Assembly: GCF_030247195.1 (NCBI RefSeq)
Contig: NC_080671.1
Coordinates: 71,795,412-71,859,411 of the forward strand
Reading direction: 5' to 3'
DNA: 64,000 nt
Source of the DNA: Topomyia yanbarensis
Taxonomy: Eukaryota; Arthropoda; Insecta; Diptera; Culicidae
Below the pieces are notes generated by a model, which saw only the letters and a program-made list of their open reading frames with translations, made no database searches and was not told the origin of the DNA. The translations under genes were made by a program, and so were the position numbers. Each line of letters starts with the position of its first letter. The first letter of the stretch is position 1. Below, in pieces: positions 10,821 through 20,894 of the stretch.

Positions 10821-13011
10821 TAGGGTTACCAACCGTCCTTATTTTAAAGGACATGTCCTTAATTTCGATGATTTGGGAAAGCGTCCTTAATTTTACTTCA
10901 AATGTTCTTAGTTTTAATCCCAATCCATGTTATATTTGAAATCAATTAGATTAAATTCACTCAAGCGAATGAAACAATTTACTCGCCATTTTAGTTTTTC
11001 ACTTCGTTATAGTTTTTGATTTGTTATGTTCAGATTGATGATTCAAAAACTCTGCCCTCTAATTCGACCCATCGAATTTTAATCACTTTCTAGCACAGTC
11101 GGAAAATTTCTTAGTTACTTCATGGACTTTAATCAATAAGTTCTATACCTAAGAAAAAATTTTGATTTTTGGAAATGAAAACTACAATGGACAGCCCTAT
11201 GGGATTGTACGAACTGTAGACGTAGGACTGCAAAAAAAATTAAATATTTCATTTCTTATTACATTTGGATTAATAATTAATCAAAAATATTTATTTATAC
11301 AGTTCACTACACGTGTAACCAATCAACATCGAATGGTACATATTGAACCAAACCGTTTTGCTCATCAAGTCATTTTATTTATAAATCCAATTCAATTAAA
11401 CTTATTTAAGAAGATCTTAAGAAAGCAGACAGAAAAAATTGTAAAAGCTTTTCGACGTTATTGTAATTTTTCTGAACTACCCATAAAAGCATAAGAGTCC
11501 CATATGGATTTTTGTCCAAAACGAGTTATCTGTTGGATTGTATTCTGTATCACAACTGGATCACAATGCACAAATACGATTGTTTAGAAAATATCGAAAA
11601 AAATACCAAAACATGGTTGTCCCACCCATAATGCTCAATGAAAATGTTAATCTTGAACAACATTTTTCTCGGCTTGCTGTTTTTCAACATGGGACTCTTA
11701 TGCTTTTATGGGCAGTAAAGTACACATACAAATGTGGCAAGCAAAACATATAGAAGAATCGAAAATAATTTAATATATGAACTTAAATGTGTTTTTGCGA
11801 CGGTTTTTTGAGTAACAGTGTATTCAATCATAAATGGGCTTTGAAGTTCCTGTGTATTAGGAGAATTAAACTGGGATAGGTTGAGTGGAAATGAATCTCG
11901 TCAAATCAATAAATTGATGGAACGTATTATTTACCTTCATTACGCTTTCCATCAATTCGTGTAAATTTGTTGCTAAGAAAGTTTTCGTCGTTGATAAAAA
12001 AACGTTTTCGCTTTGCGCAACGAAATCTCAGAGATGTCTTTCATACACGCATGTGACCGCAACAACTTGGATATGCCTACACATTCACCTCAAACAATAA
12101 ACCCAAGCGAACGGTGTACAGTGCTCGGATCAAACAGCTATGTACATCGTATCCGTACACGAATGGAAGATACGCACCAAGAAAAATGATCCAACGCTAG
12201 TGATGATATGAATTAGTGCTTTCGAGATTGTACATGAAATGTGTGCTTGAAACGAGCACGACACAAGAGAAACCATGGTGTTCGATCGAACAAGTTCAGT
12301 CAATTGTTGAACTGCACTGCGTAGCGTGTCTCCACAAGCAGTGTAACGGACTTATCAGTCTGCTACACTGGCTGTGAAAGCACGTAGCGCAGTGCTCTGC
12401 TCTGCCTGCCGTTCAACAGGCAACTGAGCTTGTTCGACCAAATCTGTTCTTTAGGTAGGTACAAAAATCTGTCGTGCCAGACTTGGGAAGCGCAGCCTTC
12501 TGTGTGTAAATGCGTGGTATTTTGACTATGTTATACATAATTTAAATTTTTAATGCCATGATATTACAAATCATTGGGTTTATCTATTGGAATCTATTCT
12601 TAGAAGTATTTCTGAGCGATCTGTGCAAAAAATTTGAATATTTACCGTGAGATTGTTGAATTATAAGCGTTTAAAATTGGACTACTTTTCGTTACATACC
12701 ATTTTTGTTGAATTTGAATAGTGCACCACCATATCGAAAACAAAGACGTAGTCCTACGTCAAAAAAATTGGATTTCTCGTACTAATATCCATATAAATTT
12801 CAATTGTAACACGGGATGCCACGACCTAATATTCTGCATAGTTTCTTAGGACCCCAGAAGAACAAAAAGGCGCTGCTCTAAAAAAATATTGCAAAACTTT
12901 TCTTAACACCACTCAACCCAACACATTTTAGTCAAAGATGAGTAAAATTTGTTAGACTCGGTCAAAATTCAAGATGTCCTTACTTCGCTTTCAGCCCATT
13001 TGGTAACCCTA
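10821..13011. mobile_element. hAT-like element, TAGGGTTACCAA ends
   Basis: A perfect 12-bp terminal inverted repeat, TAGGGTTACCAA and TTGGTAACCCTA, bounds 2191 bp. GTCCTTA/TAAGGAC motifs lie just inside both ends. GCTAGAA occurs directly outside both ends (10814-10820 and 13012-13018), 7 bp of an expected 8-bp hAT duplication. Inside are small plus-strand frames (11162-11494, 110 codons; 11538-11753, 71 codons) with no transposase motif that I recognise. The copy is probably non-autonomous or decayed. It also contains the fold-back at 12284-12439. Confidence 0.65.
12284..12439. repeat. 156-bp imperfect palindrome within the hAT-like element
   Basis: The left arm (from GATCGAACAAGTTCAG to GTGTAACGGACTTA) pairs with the right arm (TCAGTCTGCTACAC to CTGAGCTTGTTCGACC), leaving almost no loop. 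The arms differ by scattered mismatches and a short insertion of GCAGAGCAGA type. It could be a nested fold-back MITE. Confidence 0.6.
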
Positions 13012-13354
13012 GCTAGAAGTAAAATTTAATCACGGTTATTTCGTTTGTACGTATCGAATGTTGGTGTTTGTAATGTTAGTTAGTTCGAATCTTATCGTGA
13101 TCCTTCCCTTTTTTTAAAACGGTATTTATAGTCAACGCACTCAATCAAATAATACCGGATTTTGTCGATTACTTCTGTTGGGCATCAAAAAAATCGCTCA
13201 AATACGGGGGACACACGAATCATGTCTATTAATTCTTTCTAACTCTAATACATGTTTAACGAAAAAACAATACATAATACTAAAATATTACAAACTGTCT
13301 AAATTGTTTGAAGTATTTGTAAAATACAATGTTTATCCATTTTATATACACTAT

Positions 13355-13567
13355 GCAATATTTCTCCTTGGTGGAGAATAATTTGCGGTATAAAACTATT
13401 TTTTCTCCACTAAGGAGAAAATTGTTTTAAACCATTTTAGCGCGTAAAGAACACGAACCCTATAACTAAATTGGTTATTGGAGAGCCGTTTCGAGTTCCT
13501 CTGATCATAATCCGACACTAACTTAGTTAACGAACTAAGCTAGCGCCGGACTGACGCTAGCTCCAAA
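13355..13567. repeat. Dispersed repeat, copy 2 of 2 (palindromic TTTCTCC core)
   Basis: This is the partner of 1105-1318. It keeps the inverted core TTTCTCCTTGGTGGAGAA...TTTTCTCCACTAAGGAGAAA more clearly than copy 1. The flanks from 13019 to 14349 show nothing else recognisable. Confidence 0.6.
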
Positions 13568-14349
13568 AATCAATTTCATATAGTTCAATCTATGTGTAAG
13601 TCTTTAATGAACACACTAAGCTCATATGTTATATGATTTTGAAGCTAAACCCCTTTTTAATTAGAATGCCCCACGAATATTTTTTTTAAATATCTTTTCA
13701 AATATCACACCTACGATGTTCATATATTCGGTAAAGTTATTATAAAGTTATTAAAATCATCATCTCTGCTGGAGACAAAGAGAGACAATTGAAATTGATT
13801 AAGTTTTTGTAGAATTGATATAGCGCGTCTAACTACAACTAGAGTCAGCTGCCTTTTTTCTTCTGTTCAAATATTATTTAAATATTTGAAACTTTCGATA
13901 ATTTTATCAAAAACTTCCCAATAATTTTAAAGTCACAATAGATAGAACAATGATCTCTTCTGAAAAGGTATGTATCTTGACAAGACAAACAACTGTTTGG
14001 ACCATGCTGAGGCTCTATCTACGATATTTAAGATGTGATGTTAACAAATGTACGCGTCCTTCCACAAACAACATTATTGAGAATTAAAAATAAGTGATTT
14101 TTTATTTATTGGATTAAAATATGCTCTAGTATGTTAAAAATGATATCCCAAAAAATGGAACGCTTCCAAAAAATGCTATTAGTGATTCTTTACTTATGTT
14201 ATAAATCCTATCTAACAAGATCTCGATTCATCTCTTTATTGCGTCAAGAAAAATTTCCGAAATATGCCTAGTTTTCGCACTTTACAGTGGTAAAACCACT
14301 TGAAAACTTGAAGCAATTATCTCACTTCAAGGGGATTTATTCACTGCAA

Positions 14350-14368
14350 CTATATTATCAAAATAAAG
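14350..14368. repeat. 19-bp target-site duplication, left
   Basis: CTATATTATCAAAATAAAG is repeated exactly at 16481-16499. It flanks the interrupted SINE and shows insertion by LINE-type target-primed reverse transcription. Confidence 0.9.
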
Positions 14369-16480
14369 GACGGTGCGGGCGGTAGAGTGGTAAGCGTGAC
14401 CGCCACTTATTCTAGTTGGTCTGAGTTCAATCCCAACCGAGGTCGTTGAGATTTTTCTAAGGTGAAAAAATCTGTGGTCACGTCTTCCTTCGGAAGGGAA
14501 GTAAAGCCGTTGCACAGTGGTCGGAAACGCCAAAAACGTGAACTTAATTCACTAGAGGCCAAACCATCGAATATATTCACAGGGTGTCTTTGGAGGAATT
14601 GTTCGTATAAATATTCCCCACAATCTGATAACAATTGAAATTAGGCATGGCTTACTATGATCGAACTAAAAAAATTAACTTTTTATACTGATGAGATAGA
14701 AAGTTGGTGTCTTCAACAAAGTTTTAGGAATGCTTATAGTGAAGAATTTTGTTGAAGAACTTGAGCTTGTAGGAGTAAAGGTTATCGATTTATAAGGCGT
14801 TTTCTATGACAACCCCCTTAAATCTAGTTTTCTTAATATAACTTTTTTTATTGTGACTTTTCGTGCAAACTATGTTCTAGACAAATGTGTAAGTAACAAA
14901 ACTACATAGTATTGTAGAAGACTGTATGTAAAAATATTCATTTTTTTCAAAGTTATTGAAGATTTTTACATTTTTTTACACCAACTTCAACTACGTATAA
15001 GAAAGAAAGGTGCAAACCAAAATACACGAACAGGCACTTTTTTACTTCTTTAAACTATGCACAATAAAGCTAAGAAGGTTTGGTGCGTGGCACTCTAGAA
15101 CCCTATGAATAGGGTAAGTTTACTTTATCATGTTTTTTGACTTTTTCCATATAAAAAACAGCAACAAAATTTTTTTCGATTTTTTCCGTAAAATTTAATA
15201 AATAATGGTATGGCATTCTTTTGTAAGCATTAAATTCATTATGACATGTCTATTTGAATATATATTAGTTTGGAATCTCCAATGATATTAAAAACTTTTT
15301 TATTTTTGCTTCTACGTTTATAAAATCTAAAATATTCAGGTATAAGTGAAAATAATACTTGTAATTGAACATTGAACCAAGAATTTCAAAAATTGGGGCA
15401 AAAAAACTTAAAAAAATTTTTTTTTGCTGATTTTTGTATGGAAAAAGTAAAAAAACATGATAAAGTAAGCTTACCCTATTCATGGGGTTCTAGAGTGCCA
15501 CGCACCAAACCTTCTTAGCTTTATTGTGCATAGTTTAAAGAAGTAAAAAAGTGCCTGTTCGTGTATTTTGGTTTGCACCTTTCTTTCTTATACGTAGTTG
15601 AAGTTGGTGTAAAAAAATGTAAAAATCTTCAATAACTTTGAAACAAATGAATATTTTTACGTACAGTCTTCTACAATACTATGTAGTTTTGTTACTTACA
15701 TATTTGTCTAGAACATAGTTTGCACGAAAAGTCACAATGAAAAAAGTTATATTAAGAAAACTAGATTTAAGGGGGTTGTCATAGAAAACGCCCTATAAAT
15801 CGATAACCTTTACTCCTACAAGCTCAAGTTCTTCAACAAAATTCTTCACTATAAGCATTCCTAAAACTTTGTTGAAGGCACCAACTTTCTATCTCATCAG
15901 TATAAAAAGTTAATTTTTTTAGTTCGATCATAGTAAGCCATGCCTAATTTCAATTGTTATCAGATTGTGGGGAATATTTATACGAACAATTCCTCCAAAG
16001 ACACCCTGTGAATATATTGGATGGTTTGGCCTCTAGTGAATTAAGTTCACGTTTTTGGCGTTTCCGACCACTGTGCGTTGGTCCCTGGTCCACGAGTTGA
16101 TGGATCGATATCTAGATTGTAGTCACCTCTGTGGCTTCTGTAATGAAGAAGTTGAATCCAACTTCTATACTTACTAACAAATATCGTCCTCCCGTGATAC
16201 TTGTGGAGTGTGCAGTAGTATATACGGCCTCTAGCTAAAGCAAGTATCGGACGAACATTTTCTTCCCCTTTCGTCCGCGATCTATGTTCGGGCCTGGGTG
16301 GCACCATTACCATTATCGATCAAAAAAACAGTTTATGACTACCAGGAGTTGCACAATGAAAGCTGTTTCTATACTCACAAGCATAATTATCTACTGATTC
16401 CCTGTGCAACCTCAGCTAGTGCAGATCGATAACAAAGTAGCAGCCAGGGGTGGTCGCATAAGCTCAAGCTCAAGGTAAAG
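14369..16480 (+). mobile_element. tRNA-headed SINE, ~544 bp, split by a Transib-like element
   Basis: The SINE occupies 14369-14512 and 16081-16480. The head has an A-box-like GGTAGAGTGG (14381-14390) and a B box GAGTTCAATCC (14423-14433). The body matches 62569-63109 along its length, and the tail is (AAGCTC)n. A 19-bp duplication flanks the whole. The second copy, which reads GCCGTTGGTCCC without a break, is a natural empty site for the element nested here. The body (from CCCGTGATATTTGTGGAG) is also found at 38568-38866 with another tail. Confidence 0.85.
14513..16075. mobile_element. Transib-like fold-back element, ~660-bp inverted arms
   Basis: The element begins CACAGTGGTCGGAAACGCC and ends with its reverse complement. 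The arms run to about 15175 and from about 15413, with an unmatched ~240-bp AT-rich centre. CGTTG flanks both ends (14508-14512 and 16076-16080). The 5-bp duplication and CACAGTG ends fit the Transib superfamily, whose termini start CAC(A/T)ATG-like and whose targets are GC-rich. An empty site in the SINE copy at 62.7 kb confirms the boundaries, although GTT with GCACAGTG ends would fit equally well. Frames on both strands in the arms are mirror images and encode nothing recognisable. Arm mismatches are few, so the copy is either young or gene-converted. Confidence 0.75.
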
Positions 16481-16603
16481 CTATATTATCAAAATAAAGA
16501 TCTTGGATTATAATAAAACATCCCTGAAGACATCATTTACAGATTTTCCGTGAAGCCGCTGTGTTATTGCGGAAACCTTTTATACATAACTTGCAACACG
16601 TCG

Positions 16604-17469
16604 CACAGTGGCTGGAGGCTGGCCAAAACCTCAAAAATTTATTTTTGAAATATTGATATTTTATATTTTTCCTAAATTTCTCATGTATTGAATAATGTAT
16701 ATCCAAAATTTTATGATCATTGGATAAGAACATGATTTTTGACATGAATTTAAACGTAGCAAAGTCCGGACTTTTTAATGATTTGCATTTCCGAAACCAC
16801 CATTGCTCTGTTCACTTCAAATGCATGTTGCTCTTTTGATTTTGGTCCAATTTTAGCACAACTAGTTTCATTGTGTAGAGGAACGAAAGAACTTCGTTAG
16901 TGAATAAAATTCATTTGGTAAATTTGCTTAGAACTATGACTTTTTAGTTTAAATATGTTTGAGGTGGTCAGATCAAAAATACTTCTTTCACTAATGTATT
17001 CTATACAAATTTCGGAATCATTTCGGAACGGTCATATAGTATACATTCTATGGGAAATAACCCCTACTTTTCGAATATCATCGTCTCGTTCTGCGCCTAG
17101 GTGCGCAAAAAATTTTAAGGAGATTTTGAAGCTTTGTTGCTGATGTGGAGGCGCATGGTGTTTTGTGTAAAATAGTTGAGCAATCTACAGTAAACTAACA
17201 CGTTATACAATGGATTTAAAGTAGTGTTCTTCATTTTTTATGATATTGCTGACATTGGTGAACAGTAACGAAAAATCTATCATGAAAACAGGATCATAGT
17301 TATAAGAAAGGTTCAATGACACTGTATGCAAAAATGCATTTAATATTTTACGACTTTTGACATCAAAAATGAGCTCAGCACCTCAAAATTAGCTTAAATT
17401 GTGATTTTCAGCCAATTTAGGTAACATTTGAGGTTTTGTCCGACTTTTGTTTGAAGACCCGCCACTGTG
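16604..17469. mobile_element. 866-bp Transib-like MITE with unequal 12/23-spaced ends, copy 1
   Basis: The ends are CACAGTGGC and GCCACTGTG, flanked by CGTCG on both sides (16599-16603 and 17470-17474). At the left end CACAGTG (16604-16610) is followed by 12 nt and CCAAAACC (16623-16630). At the right end, read inward, CACAGTG (17463-17469) is followed by 23 nt and ACAAAACC (17432-17439). The copy at 60306-61171 has the same length in the opposite orientation. No transposase is encoded. Transib assignment rests on the 5-bp GC-rich duplication and the CACAGTG ends. Without the element, a minus-strand frame from 17698 would continue to a stop near 16564, so it may sit in a former open frame. 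Confidence 0.75.
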
Positions 17470-17474
17470 CGTCG

Positions 17475-18509
17475 TCGAGCATGACCGTGTTTGAATCTAG
17501 ATACTCGACCTGAACGTTACACATGAAATAGGTGTTGCTGGCTCTCCAATAACAATGCACACAAGTGAGAACCCTGCCCAAATTGCTGCTCGTTTGTAGC
17601 CTCCAGCAAAAAAAATACGATTTACGTGTTTGTAGCTCATATGTAGGATTGCACTTTTTCGGTGCAATTGGTATCAGTTGTTTATTCAGCCAATCCAAAC
17701 TATCAGAGGTACTGAACCACTCTTCTCAGAAACAACTTCCCCTTAAATTTCCATTTGCTGCTGTATTTATCATCGGCTGATGTAGCTTCAATAATGTTGG
17801 CAGCGTGATAACAATCGTTTCCACTTAATTAATTGTGCGAAAATGAAAAATAAGAATCGTCATGCAAAATGATAAAGTTTCCATTCGCAAAGTATTTACG
17901 GTGAAGTACTGGACAGCAAATTGGTGTTTATTCGAGTTTTTTTTGTTGGTTATATATTGGCGCTCGCTTATGTTTATGATCACGTTATTTTACTTCAAAA
18001 TACAGCAGCTAGTTGAGCTTGAAATAACTAAACCTTTGTGTTAATTTGTGTGGTGATTAACGAACCTTGTCTTTAGCACGTGACAGATAATTTTTCTTCA
18101 GTGGCATACTTTTTGGTGGGTAATTGAAGCATTTCTTTCACAATGAGTCGTCCAAACAAGTTGGTAAAAGCTTTACCTCAATCCAATTTGTACGACATTT
18201 AGTTGGAAATAAACTGCACAATTTAAAGTTAAAAGCCCAATTGAAGTACAGTGAAGTATGAAAAGTGCATTGCCAGTCATTTTTATGCTTGTTTATGCAG
18301 TAAATAAGCGGTTGAATTCAGTTTAAGAGCTTCCCGAAAAGATGTAAAAATGTCCCAATGTTTATGTACAACCCTTTATTGTAGAAGTAATTATTATTAT
18401 TTAACTTTTCTATCCCATAATGATTTACTGGATTAAGCATATTTCACATCAGGGGTAAAGCCTACTTCGAAGATCACCGAAGCACAATGGTCGGAAATTG
18501 AGTTTTTTA
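17475..18509. other. Stretch without an identified gene
   Basis: A minus-strand frame (17698 down to the Transib-like element) is open and would read through if the element were absent, for about 90 codons in total, but I recognise no family. Downstream sequence is AT-rich. CACAATGGTCGGAAA at 18483 resembles a lone Transib terminus and abuts family B copy 3. Confidence 0.35.
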
Positions 18510-20420
18510 TTTGCCCTAGTGGTGTAATTGTGCTTTTCTCATTTATGCAAACTATTTTTCAGTAGCTAGTTATGATCAAAACAATTGTAGAAACATCTAT
18601 TACATTTTTATACCACTAGTTTAGTGAAAATTGGATCAATCATCACCGATGAACGGATGCGAATTTAGTTCTGGAATATGCCCGAACTTCCGGTAATATC
18701 GATAGTGGCCAATATATTCAATGGATCTGATTGGTATTCAGAGTAGATACAGAACACTAGATAAGGATTGTCGCTGGTGTTCCCATTGTTTTCGCCTCGG
18801 AACATGTTTGTTTTGCTTTTGGTATATATCTGTCAAGTTATCGAAAGTCTCTCTAGTAAAAGTCTTTGGTCCACACTTTTGATACACGCAGAAAAATATG
18901 GCCTGCTGTAACCACAAACCGTTTAGTTGAACTTCGAATAAGTAAAATGCAGAGTTTACCTTTCTTCAATTCAGTCTCGTTTATTCTGCTGTGATTTTTA
19001 TACATTCAAGATCGGAAACGTCCAATGCATAAAATTTACAGCAGAATAAACGAGAGGCAAGCAGAAAAATTACGTGATATCTGCTATGAAACAAATTTCT
19101 ATGTGGCATACTATTATAATTTCATTAGTTTTCACATGATATCTATACGTGACAGATAATTTTTATGTGCTACTACAAGTTGCAAAAAAATATGTGTGAA
19201 ATCAATATATTCAATATAACGAATTTTCTCGGTGTACATTTTCGACTGTTATTGTTATGAAATGGAAGAGTTTGTATATACCGCACAAGAAAATGAAAAT
19301 TCATTAAAATTCAGTACAGATTTAGACAATTTGTACATTCTAATTAGTGAAAATACATCAACCAAGAATGGTCATTGTTTTGCTGGCTAAAAGAAACAAA
19401 AATGATTAGTCGCTGTGAAACAACGATAGAGGATTATTTTTTTGCTTTTTTTTATTTGGCCCATTTGACAGGTATATCCCGGAATCAAAACAATGATGTT
19501 CCAACCACTGATGCCAGCGACAATCCTAATCTAGTGTTCTGTATCTACTGTATTCAGCAATCTAAACCTGTAAATCAAAATAATTTGATGTCCATTTCGA
19601 TAGATTTGACTTCTAAAGCATTACGATTGTACCAGACTATATGGGAAATTGATATGTGACCGCAGTAACCAACGCATAACACCGGAACCAAAAGTCAGAT
19701 CTGAATGACATCCAACAGCAGTCAATGGGAGTCTAGTATCTTTCCTTTGAAATCAAGTTGAAAACGGTCAAGAACTCGCAGAGTAAATAGGTGTGACATT
19801 AACTTCAAAACTTGGCTAGTTCGCTGAAGGTATCAAAAAGCGTCATAGGTGGCCAACATAGTCTAAGTTAGTTTGGTTGGTAATTAGTGATCTAGAATCG
19901 CGAATCCAAGTAATGTTGCATCCATTTAAATATGTATATCATCATTAGGACATCATGGTGGCACCAGTTTATATGGGAATCTGCTGTGTGATCGCAATCT
20001 TCAACCCGTAACACCGGAACCGGAAGTCCGTTCAACTAAAAATTCAATAGCAGCTAGTGGGAGCGTTACACCGTTTATGCAAATCGATTAAACTGAGTTT
20101 AAGCGAAGACTGCATATCAAGAAGACTGGCAACTCTGTTCAGAATCTGGAGACAGTAACAACAACGCCACTTGCGGATAAAGGTGGTACTTTCCATAGAG
20201 ATGCACACACATATACACTTTTATATTAAGCTTCCTACCTTCATACGATAGAGGTGCTGCAACTTCTGTCGCTTCTTGTTTGTATGGGTGAAGTAAAGAG
20301 ATATCAGTCTTCTTAATATGTAGTCTTCGGTTTATGTGACACATGCACACACATTTTCGATTTCGACGAACTGAATCGGCCTTCGAGCCTCGGTTGGAAC
20401 GGTTTGTGTTTATTCACGGG
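18510..20420. repeat. Repeat family B, copy 3, diverged and interrupted
   Basis: It begins with CCCTAGTGGTGTAATTGTGC, the counterpart of the CCACCTAGCGGTGCAATTGTGC start of the other copies. It ends in a CGACGAACTGAATCGGCC stretch matching the last 100 bp of copies 1 and 2. CGGAACCGGAAGTC motifs recur inside. An 810-bp element is nested at 18741-19550. This copy is clearly older than the other two. Confidence 0.65.
18741..19550. mobile_element. 810-bp TIR element nested in family B copy 3
   Basis: The left end GAGTAGATACAGAACACTAG and the right end CTAGTGTTCTGTATCTACTG are inverted repeats that continue for about 40 bp (to GATTGTCGCTGG). TATTCA lies outside both ends (18735-18740, 19551-19556). 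No transposase is evident; the 94-codon frame at 19375-19659 crosses the right end and is not taken as a gene. The superfamily is unknown. Confidence 0.65.
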
Positions 20421-20886
20421 TTTGTTTGTTTTGTTGAAACGGATTCGAAGTTGCTACAGAATATAGGTTTAAGTTTTATTTCATGTAGATAATAGTCAGA
20501 TGGAAGAATAAAGATAATAATTATTAACATAAATCCATAATCACGACATCTACTAGCTCTCACTTTCCTTCATAAACTCCGAGCAGAAATCGTTTGGTTT
20601 TGAAAACTGTTTCTGCACTCCATAATCATATGTGAAATATTATTTATGGTAACCTTAACACAAATACCAATGTGAGCAATCGGATAGAAACATGGCTGTC
20701 ACTCTGGGGAACTAAGTGGGAATAATCGCGAGAAAATTCAGAAGGTCTAAAGTAGATAACGTATTCAACTGATATGGCAGCTGGTCTACCTAGTTTATGT
20801 GAATTTTCAAGTGCAATGGGAATTTTCGCGTTCGTAAATTATCGGTGTGGTGGAAACCCAGATTCGGTGGCGTAATAAATATCTGC
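20421..20886. other. Spacer without recognisable features
   Basis: AT-rich sequence between family B copy 3 and the hAT-like nest. No repeat or gene was recognised. Confidence 0.5.
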
Positions 20887-20894
20887 ATTGGAGC

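Noticed and set aside
11162..11753. hAT transposase encoded by the 110- and 71-codon frames
   Set aside because: No BED finger, DDE or dimerisation signature was recognised; the composition is simple AT-rich translation.
18483..18497. CACAATGGTCGGAAA as a further Transib-like element
   Set aside because: No inverted partner or duplication was found, and family B sequence starts right after. At most a truncated end.
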